Shown piece after piece: positions 8,530 through 16,403 of a stretch of DNA of 64,000 nt. Location: contig DXFV01000021.1 of the NCBI GenBank assembly GCA_019114265.1, positions 14,311-78,310 of the forward strand, read 5' to 3'. The notes below the pieces were generated by a model, which was not told the origin of the DNA, made no database searches, and worked only from the letters and a program-made list of their open reading frames with translations. The stretch's first letter is position 1, and the number at the start of each line of letters is the position of its first letter. The stretch is from Anaerofilum faecale (GTDB lineage: Bacteria > Bacillota > Clostridia > Oscillospirales > Ruminococcaceae). The position numbers were made by a program, and so were the translations under genes.

Positions 8530-9705
8530 TCACAGGTCCCGGTGGGTCACCTTGCCGCCGCACACCGTCAGGCACACCCTGCCGTACAGCTGCACCCCGT
8601 CGAAGGGGGTGTTGCGGCTCTTGCTGTGCAGATTGGCGGCGTCCACCGTCCAGGGGTGCTCCAGGTCCACCAGCACAAGGTCGGCGTCGAAGCCGGGGCG
8701 GATCTCCCCCTTCTTCTCCAGGCCCAGGATGGCGGCCGGCATCCGGCTCATCAGATTCTCCAGCAGCGGCAGCGGCAGCCCCTCCTGCAGGCACAGCTTG
8801 GTGTAGCAGACGCCGAACGCCGTCTCGCTGCCCACCATGCCGGCCATGCCGTTCGCCTTGTCCTCGGCGGAATGGGGGGCGTGGTCGGTGGCGATGGCGT
8901 CCACATAGCCGCTCTTGATCGCCTGCACCAGCGCGGCCACGTCCTCGGCGGCGCGGATGGGCGGGTTGACCTTGTAGTCGAGATCGTGGAACCACAGGTG
9001 GTGCGGGGTCACCTCGCAGGTGACGTTCACGCCCCTGGCCTTCGCCTCGCTGATGGCCAGGATGGCCTCTTTGGTGCTCACGTGGCACATGTGCAGCCGC
9101 GTGCCGTAGTATTCGCACAGGTGCAGATTGCGCACCGTCTCGATGTTCTCGGCCAGGCGGTAGTCCCACGGGGAGATGTCCATGTCCTCGGCGTGGCTCA
9201 TCAGGGTGATGCCCTTTTCGCGGCAGATGGCGAAGGCGCGCGCCATCACTTCGCTGCTCTGCACGCCCTTGCCGTCCTCGGTGATGAATTTGATGTCGTC
9301 CGGCAGCTCCAGCAGGCGCGCCACGCTGTGGCCGTCGAAGTTCTCGGTGATGCTGACGGTCTGATTGGCGCCGCACAGGCCCACCTCGCGGGCCTTGTCC
9401 ATCACGGCGCGCGCCTGTTCGGCAGAGGAGCAGACCGGCTTTGTGTTGGGCATCAGGTTCACAAAGGTGTACCCGCCCGCAGCGGCCGCCCGGGAACCGG
9501 TGGCGATGTCCTCCTTATACTCGAAGCCGGGGGTGCGCCAGTGGCAGTGCAGGTCCACGAAGCCGGGCAGCAGGGTGCGGCCGGCGGCGTCGATCACCTC
9601 GGGGTCGCCGACGGTCAGGTTCTGGCCGATGGCCCGGATGCTGCCCTCGTACACCCACACGTCGGCGGGGGTGCCGTCGGACAAAAAGGCGTTTTTGATC
9701 AGCAT
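8530..9705 (-). CDS. pyrC: Dihydroorotase (class I)
   Basis: PyrC cyclises carbamoyl aspartate to dihydroorotate. The 391-residue protein is an amidohydrolase with the metal motif VDLHCHWRTPG near residue 50 and the catalytic Asp in ATDHAPHSAEDK near residue 295. A region around 60-75 (EYKEDIATGSRAAAAGG) is typical of class I enzymes. Metal-binding His residues occur in MSHAEDMD and MCHVSTKEA. It starts 14 bp after pyrBI with AAAGGAG, so the two form one transcript. Confidence 0.96.
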   Translation of the reverse strand: MLIKNAFLSDGTPADVWVYEGSIRAIGQNLTVGDPEVIDAAGRTLLPGFVDLHCHWRTPGFEYKEDIATGSRAAAAGGYTFVNLMPNTKPVCSSAEQARAVMDKAREVGLCGANQTVSITENFDGHSVARLLELPDDIKFITEDGKGVQSSEVMARAFAICREKGITLMSHAEDMDISPWDYRLAENIETVRNLHLCEYYGTRLHMCHVSTKEAILAISEAKARGVNVTCEVTPHHLWFHDLDYKVNPPIRAAEDVAALVQAIKSGYVDAIATDHAPHSAEDKANGMAGMVGSETAFGVCYTKLCLQEGLPLPLLENLMSRMPAAILGLEKKGEIRPGFDADLVLVDLEHPWTVDAANLHSKSRNTPFDGVQLYGRVCLTVCGGKVTHRDL

Positions 9706-9719
9706 GGCAAGCTCTCCTT

Positions 9720-10796
9720 TTACTCCTCGATGTGTACGGTGTAGTCGCAGTAGAGGCAGCGGTATTCGTTCGGGGCGATCTCCATCATCTGCTGCGGCTC
9801 ATTCTCCAGGTTGCAGATGCAGCGCGGGTTCTTGCAGTGGTATTTGGTGGGGGTCAGGCGGGTCTGCTTGGGCTGGTAGCCCACCTCCAGCAGCTTCAGG
9901 ATCAGGGCCATGCGGATGAACATGCCGTAGCGGGCCTGGCGGAAGTAGCGGGCGCGGGGGTCGTAGTCCACCTCGCGGCTGATCTCCTTCACGCGGGGCA
10001 GCGGATGCATGACGATCATGTTCTCCCGGGCCAGCTTCATCTTCTCGCCGTCCAGCACATAGAAGTCCTTCAGGCGCTCATACTCGGATTCGTCCGAGAA
10101 GCGTTCGCGCTGGATGCGGGTCATATACAGCACGTCGCAGTCGGCGATGGCGTCCTCGATCTTCTCCACCTCGGTGAAATCCACCTTGTTGTCCTTCATG
10201 AACTGGCGCAGATAGCGCGGCACCCGCAGCTCCTCCGGGCTGATGAGGATGAAGCGCACATTCTCGTAGCGGCTCATGGCCTGGATGAGGCTGTGCACCG
10301 TGCGGCCGAATTTCAAATCGCCGCAGATGGCCACCGTCAGGTCGCTGGTGCGGCCGAACACGGTGTGCATGGTGTACAGGTCGGTGAGGGTCTGGGTGGG
10401 GTGGTTGTGGCCGCCGTCGCCCGCGTTGATGACCGGGATGTCGCTGTAGAGGCTGGCCACCTTGGGCGCGCCCTCGTAGGGGTGGCGCATGACGATGATG
10501 TCGGCGTAGGCGCTGAGCATGCGGGCGGTGTCGGCCACCGTCTCGCCCTTGGTCACGCTGGAGGAGCCGGGGTCGGAGAAGCCCACCACGCGGCCGCCCA
10601 GCCGGTTCATGGCCGACGCGAAGGACAGCCGGGTGCGGGTGCTGGGCTCGTAGAACAGAGTGCCCATCAGCTTGCCCTCGCAGGCGTTGATGTACAGGCC
10701 GGGACGGTTCTTGATGTCGTCGGCCAGGGTGAACAGCTCCTCGATCTCTTCCACCGAAAGATCCTGCGGCTCGATCAGAGAATGGGTTTTCAGCAC
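9720..10796 (-). CDS. pyrB: Aspartate carbamoyltransferase fused to a PyrI-type zinc domain
   Basis: The enzyme condenses carbamoyl phosphate with aspartate. Residues 1-310 are a complete catalytic chain, with the carbamoyl-phosphate site YEPSTRTRLSF, the HPTQTLTDL loop and MHPLPRV near the end. The last ~45 residues are not PyrB: they carry C-x4-C (CKNPRC) and C-x2-C (CLYC), the pattern of the PyrI zinc domain, but the nucleotide-binding allosteric part of PyrI is absent. I chose the GTG at 10796 (AAAAGGAG 11 nt upstream); an ATG 26 codons upstream lies inside the attenuator. Expression is probably attenuated by the leader. The fusion boundary is seen in the sequence; the loss of UTP/CTP control at protein level is inferred. 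Confidence 0.93.
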   Translation of the reverse strand: MLKTHSLIEPQDLSVEEIEELFTLADDIKNRPGLYINACEGKLMGTLFYEPSTRTRLSFASAMNRLGGRVVGFSDPGSSSVTKGETVADTARMLSAYADIIVMRHPYEGAPKVASLYSDIPVINAGDGGHNHPTQTLTDLYTMHTVFGRTSDLTVAICGDLKFGRTVHSLIQAMSRYENVRFILISPEELRVPRYLRQFMKDNKVDFTEVEKIEDAIADCDVLYMTRIQRERFSDESEYERLKDFYVLDGEKMKLARENMIVMHPLPRVKEISREVDYDPRARYFRQARYGMFIRMALILKLLEVGYQPKQTRLTPTKYHCKNPRCICNLENEPQQMMEIAPNEYRCLYCDYTVHIEE

Positions 10797-10841
10797 GATA
10801 CAGCACACTCCTTTTCTGTTGGGCGCTTTCCGCGTTTGGGC

Positions 10842-10870
10842 AAAAAAAAACTTTTCCCCGAAAGGAAAAG
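10842..10870 (-). terminator. Intrinsic attenuator in the pyrB leader
   Basis: On the minus strand a 7-bp stem, CTTTTCC/GGAAAAG (10864-10870 with 10851-10857), is followed at once by nine T residues. It lies before the pyrB start and immediately after the stop of the leader ORF, the geometry of a translation-coupled attenuator. Confidence 0.85.
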
Positions 10871-10939
10871 TCAAAACGCCAAAGGCGGGGCAAGCGGCCC
10901 CTGCGGCGCAAAAGAAAAGAAGGAGGAAGCACTGCGCAT
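10871..10939 (-). CDS. pyrB leader peptide (22 aa), predicted
   Basis: An ATG at 10939 opens a 22-codon ORF (begins MRSASSFFSF, ends PPLAF) whose TGA at 10871-10873 abuts the attenuator stem. AGGAGG lies 10 nt upstream. The coding run is pyrimidine-rich (TTCTTTTCTTTT). In enterobacterial pyrBI, such U-rich leader transcripts pause RNA polymerase when UTP is low, letting the ribosome block the terminator. The same logic is inferred here; a ribosome at this stop would cover the hairpin. The ribosome site itself is in an AAGGAGGAA/TTCCTCCTT hairpin (10920-10928 with 10948-10956). A longer GTG-started frame from 10944 also exists, so the exact leader ORF is uncertain. Confidence 0.55.
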   Translation of the reverse strand: MRSASSFFSFAPQGPLAPPLAF

Positions 10940-10973
10940 ATCACGTGTTCCTCCTTCCCCGTAGTTTCAAGTT

Positions 10974-11003
10974 ATTGTATCACGCCGGGCGCGGGATTGT
11001 CAA
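10974..11003 (-). promoter_or_regulatory. Strong promoter of pyrBI-pyrC
   Basis: Minus strand TTGACA (10998-11003), 18-bp spacer, TACAAT (10974-10979). Transcription should start near 10967 and give a leader of about 170 nt containing the leader ORF and attenuator. Confidence 0.85.
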
Positions 11004-11057
11004 ACCGAACTTTTGCGCGGTTTTTCGGGCGTTTCCGTTCAGGTTGCACAAACCCGC

Positions 11058-11987
11058 TCACACCAGCACCAGCAGCAGCGCCGTCAGCAGCGCCAGCAGC
11101 ACGAAGACGCCCATGCCCCAGGTGAACAGGGCGGCGCGCACCGGGTGCGGGGGCGGCGCGCAGGGCGGCAGCGAGAAACCGCCGCGCCGTATTTCCAGCG
11201 CCAGCAGCACCAGGCCCGCCGCGATGCACACCAGCACGAACAGGCCCAGCAGCGTGGCCCCCGCCACGCTGGAAGCCAGGTACATCGCCGCCACCGTGCC
11301 CATCAGATTGATGCAGAAGTGCACCGCCATGCACAGCGCGATCTTGCCGGTGCGCAGGTAGAGGTAGGCCAGCAGCACGCCCAGCGCGAAGGCGTAGAAG
11401 ATCTGGTAGAGGTTGCCGTGGAACAGCGCAAAGCACGCCGCCGACACCAGCACATACACCCTGGCGCCCAGGCCGGCCGTCAGGCGGTACATCCCGGCGC
11501 GGAACACCAGCTCCTCGCACACGGCCGGCACCACGCACAGCATCAGCACGTTCAGCAGGGGGTTGCCGGCGCTGGCGGCCGTCTGCAGCGGGTTGGTGAC
11601 CGAAGCGCCCTTCAGCCAGGTGACCAGCTGCATCAGCATCAGCGTGAGGAAGTTCGCCAGGTACATCACGCAGAAGCCCATCACCAGCGTGCGGAGAGTG
11701 AGAGCGAGACCGCCCTTGTCCCGCAGCGGGGGCGCGCAGCGCGGCAGGCGGCGCACCACCAGAAAGGCCAGCGGCAGGCCGATGCCGTAGAGCCCCAGGT
11801 CGGTGATGAGGAACAGCGCCAGCGCGGTGGCGGCGAAATCGGGCGCCAGCAGCCGCAGCACGAAGGCCACCAGCATCTGGCCCAGCTGCCCGGCGGCAAA
11901 AAAGACGGCCATGCCCCAGCCCACCCGGCTGAGCGTTTTGCGGTAGTCCGGCGCGGCCGGAGCCGACGGGGAAAACGATTCTGTCAT
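11058..11987 (-). CDS. CPBP family intramembrane metalloprotease
   Basis: This multi-pass membrane protein (309 aa, about eight hydrophobic segments) has the CPBP/Abi motifs: EELVFRAG near residue 165, FALFHGN near 195 and a later H-x3-N (MAVHFCINL). The Glu-Glu, His and Asn/His residues are the metal and catalytic residues of Rce1-like proteases. Bacterial members act in membrane proteolysis, sometimes in bacteriocin immunity; no bacteriocin is next to it, so the substrate is unknown. I chose the ATG at 11987, with AAGGAGGG upstream, over an in-frame start at 12059. Confidence 0.85.
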   Translation of the reverse strand: MTESFSPSAPAAPDYRKTLSRVGWGMAVFFAAGQLGQMLVAFVLRLLAPDFAATALALFLITDLGLYGIGLPLAFLVVRRLPRCAPPLRDKGGLALTLRTLVMGFCVMYLANFLTLMLMQLVTWLKGASVTNPLQTAASAGNPLLNVLMLCVVPAVCEELVFRAGMYRLTAGLGARVYVLVSAACFALFHGNLYQIFYAFALGVLLAYLYLRTGKIALCMAVHFCINLMGTVAAMYLASSVAGATLLGLFVLVCIAAGLVLLALEIRRGGFSLPPCAPPPHPVRAALFTWGMGVFVLLALLTALLLVLV

Positions 11988-12090
11988 AGCGGGAAGCTCC
12001 CTCCTTTTCGATGGATGGTACAGCGCCGGCCGGGCGCACAGGCGGCGGCCGGGGATCACAGTTTCATCATACCATCCCCGGCCGGGCCGG

Positions 12091-12834
12091 TCAATCTTCT
12101 TTTACGTCCACCCGCAGCACACCCCACGCCGCCAGCACCACCAGTGCCAGCGCCAGCACGGCGGCAAGGCCGATTTTTGGGACAGGACCCACCGTGGCCA
12201 GCCACAGCGCGACGGGACGCACCAGAATCGCCAGACGGCTGTCGCTGTTGAGATCAAAGAAGGGCATGATGGCGGTGGGGATCACCCACGCAAAGGCCAT
12301 GACACCCCACAGCACATACATGCCGCGCCGCCCGAACAGCAGCGGCAGACAGCCCACCAGCATGCACACCACCGGCAGACCCAGCACCGCCAGCGGCACC
12401 AGATACCACCACTCGCACACGACGGCCAGCACTTCGGGGATCACCTCGGCCGCCTGCGCAAAGCAGGGACGGTAGACAAGGCCCTGCAAAAGGGTGTCCA
12501 GCGCGTACAGCGGCCAGAACAGCGCCAACAGTAGCAGACATTCCACAACGCCCGCGGCATACAGGCCGGCCAGCATCTGGCGGCGGGTGCGGCTCATCCG
12601 CACCCCCATCGGAAAATGCACCGCCATCTGCATGACCATCACCACCAACGTCATAAACCCGCCCAGAATGACCCCGGTCATCGAACCGATCGGCCCGAAC
12701 ATGGCCGTGCGGTCGGCGGCCAGCTTGATGATCGCCGCCAGCACCGCCATAAACACGCCGATGCCGCCCGCCAGCGCGGTATTCTGCAGGATGGTGTCCC
12801 GGTTGGCACAGAGATTTTTCCAGATCTCTTTCAT
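12091..12834 (-). CDS. Membrane protein of a YtrA-type ABC operon
   Basis: A 247-residue integral membrane protein with about six hydrophobic helices and no motif I recognise. A polar loop with RMSRTRRQM follows the second helix. It begins at an ATG at 12834 (GGAGGAG upstream), 17 bp after the end of the next membrane protein gene, and is the last gene of the order GntR regulator, ABC ATPase, membrane protein, membrane protein. It is most likely part of a permease or accessory to the ATPase. Similar four-gene operons respond to cell-envelope antibiotics in other Firmicutes (established for ytrA operons); that role here is inferred. Confidence 0.75.
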   Translation of the reverse strand: MKEIWKNLCANRDTILQNTALAGGIGVFMAVLAAIIKLAADRTAMFGPIGSMTGVILGGFMTLVVMVMQMAVHFPMGVRMSRTRRQMLAGLYAAGVVECLLLLALFWPLYALDTLLQGLVYRPCFAQAAEVIPEVLAVVCEWWYLVPLAVLGLPVVCMLVGCLPLLFGRRGMYVLWGVMAFAWVIPTAIMPFFDLNSDSRLAILVRPVALWLATVGPVPKIGLAAVLALALVVLAAWGVLRVDVKED

Positions 12835-12850
12835 ATTGCTCTCCTCCTTC

Positions 12851-13486
12851 TCAGGCCTCGGCGTGGCGCAGGATGGCCCAGCTGCCCGCCGTACACACCG
12901 CATACACCGCCAGCTGTGCAATTGCTGCCGGCCATCCGCCGGACAGGATGCTGCGCAGGAGATCGGCAAAGAACGGGTTGCCGTTGATCGTCATCGAGGA
13001 CGAAAGGCCCACCATCGCGCCGCACAGCGCGCACAGCAGCAGAAACAGCCACATCGCCTTCTGGCCAAAGCGCAGACAGATGGTTCCGCACAGCTCGCCG
13101 ATACCGGCCACAGCCAGGCCGGTGCACAGGCTCATCCCGAACCGGAAGGGCACCGCTGTATCGCCGAAGGTGTTCAGCGCCAGCAGACCGGCCGGCAGAA
13201 ACAGCGCCGCCGCCAGCTTGCTCACCTGCGTGGCCGCGAAAAATCCCCGCCGGGTGGCGCCGAAGCTCAGCGCGATGGGGAACACGCCGGTAATCAGGGT
13301 CATGGGCAGCATCACCGACAGCATCGGCCCCACTGTGGCCAGAATGCCGCCGATCATTCCGCTGCCCACCTCGCTGCCCGGCTCGATCAGGAAATACACC
13401 AGCGCCAGCATCAGGGCCATCACCCCGGCAAAGGTGGCCAGCTGCAGCGCCGTCCAGCGCAGCACGAATGCATTACTTCGTTTCAT
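12851..13486 (-). CDS. ABC-2-like membrane permease component
   Basis: A 211-residue membrane protein with six hydrophobic segments, beginning MKRSNAFVLRWTALQL. Its ATG at 13486 lies inside the end of the ATPase gene (14-bp overlap), so the two are translationally coupled, which supports a permease role for this protein. There is no extracellular solute-binding partner nearby, so export or membrane protection is more likely than uptake. The family is not certain from sequence alone. Confidence 0.75.
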   Translation of the reverse strand: MKRSNAFVLRWTALQLATFAGVMALMLALVYFLIEPGSEVGSGMIGGILATVGPMLSVMLPMTLITGVFPIALSFGATRRGFFAATQVSKLAAALFLPAGLLALNTFGDTAVPFRFGMSLCTGLAVAGIGELCGTICLRFGQKAMWLFLLLCALCGAMVGLSSSMTINGNPFFADLLRSILSGGWPAAIAQLAVYAVCTAGSWAILRHAEA

Positions 13487-14378
13487 GGCTGTCCTCCTCC
13501 TTGTGGCCGGTCAGCGCCACGAACACCTTTTGCAGGTTCATCGGCGCCACGTCCAGATCGCGCCCGGCGGTGATGCGGGCCAGGGTCTCGCCCCCGCAGC
13601 GCACACACACCGCTTTGCTGCGGCCCAGCTGCTCGGTGAAAAGGATCTTGCAGCCTGCCGTCGCGGCGTCCACCTCGTCTTCGCGGCCGGAGACGTGGTG
13701 GAACTGGGCCACCAGCTCGTCGGTGGGGGCATTCTCGATGATCCGCCCCTCGTCCATCACGATCACCTGCTCGAACACATTGCTGGCTTCGTCCAGGATG
13801 TGGGTGGACACGATGAAGGTGCGGCCGGTCTCGGCGTAGTCCTCCAGCAGCAGCTGGTAGAACCGCTCGCGCGCCACGATGTCCAGACCCGCCACCGGTT
13901 CGTCCAGGATGGTGACCGGGGCGCGGCTGGCCAGCGCCAGCACGATGGTCACCATGCTCAGCATGCCTTTGGACAGCCGGCAGATGCGCTTTTTCTCCTC
14001 CAGCCCGAACTCCTCCATCAGCCGCCGGGCGTACTCCTCGTCCCAGTGGGGATAGTAGTAGCGGGCGGCGCGCAGGTATTCCTTTACCTTGTAGGTGTTC
14101 TGGCCGAACATCAGCATGGGCGACAGCTCGCGCGAAAAGCAGATCTCGCCCAGCGCCCTGGCGTTTTCCCACACCGGCGCCCCGCCGTAGCTCACCATGC
14201 CGCCGGTGGTGCGCAGCTGGCCGGTGAGGCAGCCCAGCAGGGTGGTCTTGCCCGCGCCGTTGCGGCCGATCAGGCCGTAGATATGCCCCGGCTCAAAGGC
14301 CACGTCCAGCCCGTGCAGCACCTCCTTTTTGCCGTATCGTTTCACAAGCGCCTCGGCGCGCAGGATCTTGGTTTCCAT
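13473..14378 (-). CDS. ABC transporter ATP-binding protein
   Basis: A 301-residue ATPase with Walker A GRNGAGKTT near residue 38, a degenerate signature RLSKGMLSM (the usual LSGGQ is LSKGM, as in YtrB/EcsA-like drug-type ATPases), Walker B VTILDEPVAGLD and the switch His in VSTHILDEA. The C-terminal ~80 residues form the usual accessory domain. It energises the membrane protein(s) encoded after it and is presumably repressed by the GntR protein encoded before it. Confidence 0.92.
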   Translation of the reverse strand: METKILRAEALVKRYGKKEVLHGLDVAFEPGHIYGLIGRNGAGKTTLLGCLTGQLRTTGGMVSYGGAPVWENARALGEICFSRELSPMLMFGQNTYKVKEYLRAARYYYPHWDEEYARRLMEEFGLEEKKRICRLSKGMLSMVTIVLALASRAPVTILDEPVAGLDIVARERFYQLLLEDYAETGRTFIVSTHILDEASNVFEQVIVMDEGRIIENAPTDELVAQFHHVSGREDEVDAATAGCKILFTEQLGRSKAVCVRCGGETLARITAGRDLDVAPMNLQKVFVALTGHKEEDSHETK

Positions 14379-14408
14379 CTTGATTCCTCCTTTAATATGG
14401 CGGGCGCA

Positions 14409-14780
14409 TCACTGCGCCCCGGCAGCCCGCCGGATCATCTCCAGCAGCTCGGTCTGGGTGATTTGCAGGTTCGCCGCTTCGCTCACCAGCGACTTGACAT
14501 ATTGCTCGTAAAAGGCGGCTTTGCGCTTTTCGCGGATGGCGGCCACCGCGCCGGCGGATACAAACATTCCGATCCCTCGTTTCTTGTACAGTACGCCCTC
14601 GTCCACCAGCAGGTTCACACCCTTGGCGGCCGTGGCCGGGTTGATGCGAAACTGGCGCGCCAGCTCGTTGGTGCTGGGCACCTGCTCCTCCTCGGCATAG
14701 ATGCCGCGCAGGATGTCGTTTTCCATCATCTGCGCGATCTGCAGGTAGATGGAGGTCTGTTCGTTCAGCATTCCATTCAA
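14409..14780 (-). CDS. GntR-family repressor, YtrA subfamily
   Basis: A short GntR regulator of about 123 residues. The winged helix (IYLQIAQMMENDILRGIYAEEEQVPSTNELARQF spans residues ~10-45) is followed by NPATAAKGVNLLVDEGVLYKKRG and only a short tail, as in YtrA, with no ligand domain. I chose the TTG at 14780 because GAGG stands 8 nt upstream; an ATG at 14771 is too far from it and a GTG at 14789 overlaps it. It heads the ABC operon and has a palindromic operator in its own promoter, so autorepression is likely. Confidence 0.88.
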   Translation of the reverse strand: MNGMLNEQTSIYLQIAQMMENDILRGIYAEEEQVPSTNELARQFRINPATAAKGVNLLVDEGVLYKKRGIGMFVSAGAVAAIREKRKAAFYEQYVKSLVSEAANLQITQTELLEMIRRAAGAQ

Positions 14781-14804
14781 CAGGTTCACCTCGCTTGGAG
14801 TTGC

Positions 14805-14864
14805 TTAGTTATGTGGTTCATTACTTCTGTAACTAACCATACCACTAACTTGGCGGTTTGTCAA
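14805..14864 (-). promoter_or_regulatory. Promoter and inverted-repeat operator of the ytrA-type operon
   Basis: Minus strand TTGACA (14859-14864), 17-bp spacer, TATGGT (14836-14841). Overlapping the start-site side is a perfect inverted repeat TTAGTTA (14805-14811) and TAACTAA (14830-14836) with an 18-bp gap. YtrA-type repressors bind spaced inverted repeats of this kind, so it is the probable operator. Confidence 0.75.
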
Positions 14865-14925
14865 TGGCTTTGCGCAAAATTTTGTGCTACAATATCCCCA
14901 AACACGAGAAAAGGGGACGAGAACT

Positions 14926-15873
14926 ATGCAGACAGTGGGACGCTTTGCCCCCACCCCCAGCGGCGAGATGCATCTGGGCAACGTGCTGTGCGCGCTGCTG
15001 GCGTGGCTGGCGGCGCGCAGCGAAGGGGGGCGCATCCTCCTGCGGGTGGAGGATCTGGACACCCAGCGCACCCGCCCGGAATACGCCGCCCGGATGGAGG
15101 ACGACCTGCTGTGGCTGGGGCTGGGCTGGGACGAGGGCGGCAGCAAGGGCGGGCCGCACGGCCCCTATTACCAGAGCGCGTGCAGCCCGCTCTACCAGAA
15201 GGCGCTGGATGTGCTGGAGGGGCAGGGGCTTTTGTACCCGTGCTTTTGCAGCCGCGCCGAGCTGCACGCCGCCAGTGCCCCCCACCTGAGCGACGGGCGG
15301 TATGTGTACACCGGCGCCTGCCGAAACCTGACGCCGGAGCAGGCGGCGGAAAAGCGGGCGAAAAAAAGCCCGGCCACCCGCATACGGGTGCCGGACGAAT
15401 GGGTGGGCTTCACCGACCTCGCCTGCGGGCCGCAGGGGGAAAACCTGGCGCGGACGGCGGGGGATTTCCTGCTGCGGCGGTCGGACGGGGTGTTTGCCTA
15501 TCAGCTGGCGGTGGTGGTGGACGATCTGCGGATGGGGGTGACCCAGGTGGTGCGCGGGCGCGACCTGCTGGACTCCACGCCCCGGCAGATCTGGCTGGCC
15601 CGGGCGCTGGGCGCACAGGAGGTGCCGCAGTACGGGCACATCCCGCTGCTGCTGGCCAGCGACGGGCGCAGGCTGTCCAAGCGGGACGGCGACCTGGGCC
15701 TTGCGGCGCTGCGGCGGAAGATGACCGCCCCCGCGCTGGTGGGGCAGCTGGCGCACCTGGCCGGCCTGATCGACCGCCCCGAACCGGTCACCCCCGCCGA
15801 GCTGGTGGGGGAGTTTGCCTGGGACAAGCTGCCCAGAGAGGACATCCGGCTGCCGGAGGGCTTCGGCTCATGA
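14926..15873 (+). CDS. gluQ: Glutamyl-Q tRNA(Asp) synthetase
   Basis: GluQRS attaches glutamate to the queuosine base of tRNA(Asp). The 315-residue protein matches the catalytic core of glutamyl-tRNA synthetase but lacks the anticodon-binding C-terminus. It has RFAPTPSGEMHLGN (HIGH region), a KMSKS-type RLSKRDGD near residue 250 and the zinc site CFCSR plus YTGACR. Start at 14926 was chosen because the conserved N-terminus begins there and AAAGGGGACGAG lies upstream. Its 3' end overlaps the convergent NusG-II gene by 6 bp. Some bacteria use paralogues with other substrates, but the length and zinc motif fit GluQRS well. Confidence 0.9.
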   Translation: MQTVGRFAPTPSGEMHLGNVLCALLAWLAARSEGGRILLRVEDLDTQRTRPEYAARMEDDLLWLGLGWDEGGSKGGPHGPYYQSACSPLYQKALDVLEGQGLLYPCFCSRAELHAASAPHLSDGRYVYTGACRNLTPEQAAEKRAKKSPATRIRVPDEWVGFTDLACGPQGENLARTAGDFLLRRSDGVFAYQLAVVVDDLRMGVTQVVRGRDLLDSTPRQIWLARALGAQEVPQYGHIPLLLASDGRRLSKRDGDLGLAALRRKMTAPALVGQLAHLAGLIDRPEPVTPAELVGEFAWDKLPREDIRLPEGFGS

Positions 15874-16203
15874 GGTGACGAGCACCGACACCTTCGCGGG
15901 CAGGCAGGCGGCCCAGTCGTCCTCGTTCTGCAGCACGCCGAACCCGGCGCAGCGGTGGTCGGGGCATTCGGGGTCGGCAAAGCGGATGCCGCCGTCCTCC
16001 ACCACGAGGTGGACGGTGATGCCGTCTTGGGCGGGGATGTCGTAGCGGGCGTCCTCGTCCAGCGGGAGGGCACGGGTGCTGCCGTCGGGCAGGGTGACCT
16101 CGGCGTAGACGCCGCTGTCGTGGGAGCGCAGCAGGAACAGCGCCCCCGCCACCGCCAGCACGGCGGCGGCAAAGAGAAGGTTTTTGCGCATGGAAGGGGT
16201 CAT
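15868..16203 (-). CDS. Membrane-anchored NusG domain II-like protein
   Basis: A 111-residue protein with an N-terminal membrane segment (residues ~6-24) and an outward domain resembling the free-standing NusG domain II proteins of Clostridia. The domain includes the CPDHRCAGFG segment, two Cys residues that could form a disulfide or metal site. In related genomes such proteins sit beside ECF or Rnf-type membrane complexes; here the neighbour is a peptidase, so the function is unknown. The ATG at 16203 follows AAAGGA. It shares a symmetric promoter region with the divergent dipeptidase gene. Confidence 0.7.
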   Translation of the reverse strand: MTPSMRKNLLFAAAVLAVAGALFLLRSHDSGVYAEVTLPDGSTRALPLDEDARYDIPAQDGITVHLVVEDGGIRFADPECPDHRCAGFGVLQNEDDWAACLPAKVSVLVTS

Positions 16204-16314
16204 GGAAGGAGTCCTTTCGTGGAAAAAATATGTGCGGAAGGAGGGCGGTGTATGCCGCGCCCGCGGGGGAGCAGGCGCCGGCCGGAAGCCCGCCCGGATG
16301 TTCACCTGCTGTAC

Positions 16315-16359
16315 AGTATACCACAAACCGCAGCTTTTTTGCGCCGTTTGTGGTATACT
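16315..16359. promoter_or_regulatory. Symmetric bidirectional promoter (14-bp inverted repeat)
   Basis: Perfect inverted repeat AGTATACCACAAAC (16315-16328) and GTTTGTGGTATACT (16346-16359) with a 17-bp spacer. Each arm is an extended -10 (TGGTATACT), one facing the NusG-II gene and one facing the dipeptidase gene. Confidence 0.7.
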
Positions 16360-16403
16360 AAAGCTGCTGTTTGCAACACCATTGCACAAAGGAGTATCTG
16401 AAT

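Noticed and set aside
10974..11040. PyrR-controlled attenuator
   Set aside because: I could not find the PyrR loop consensus; the leader ORF and terminator geometry fit ribosome-coupled attenuation better.
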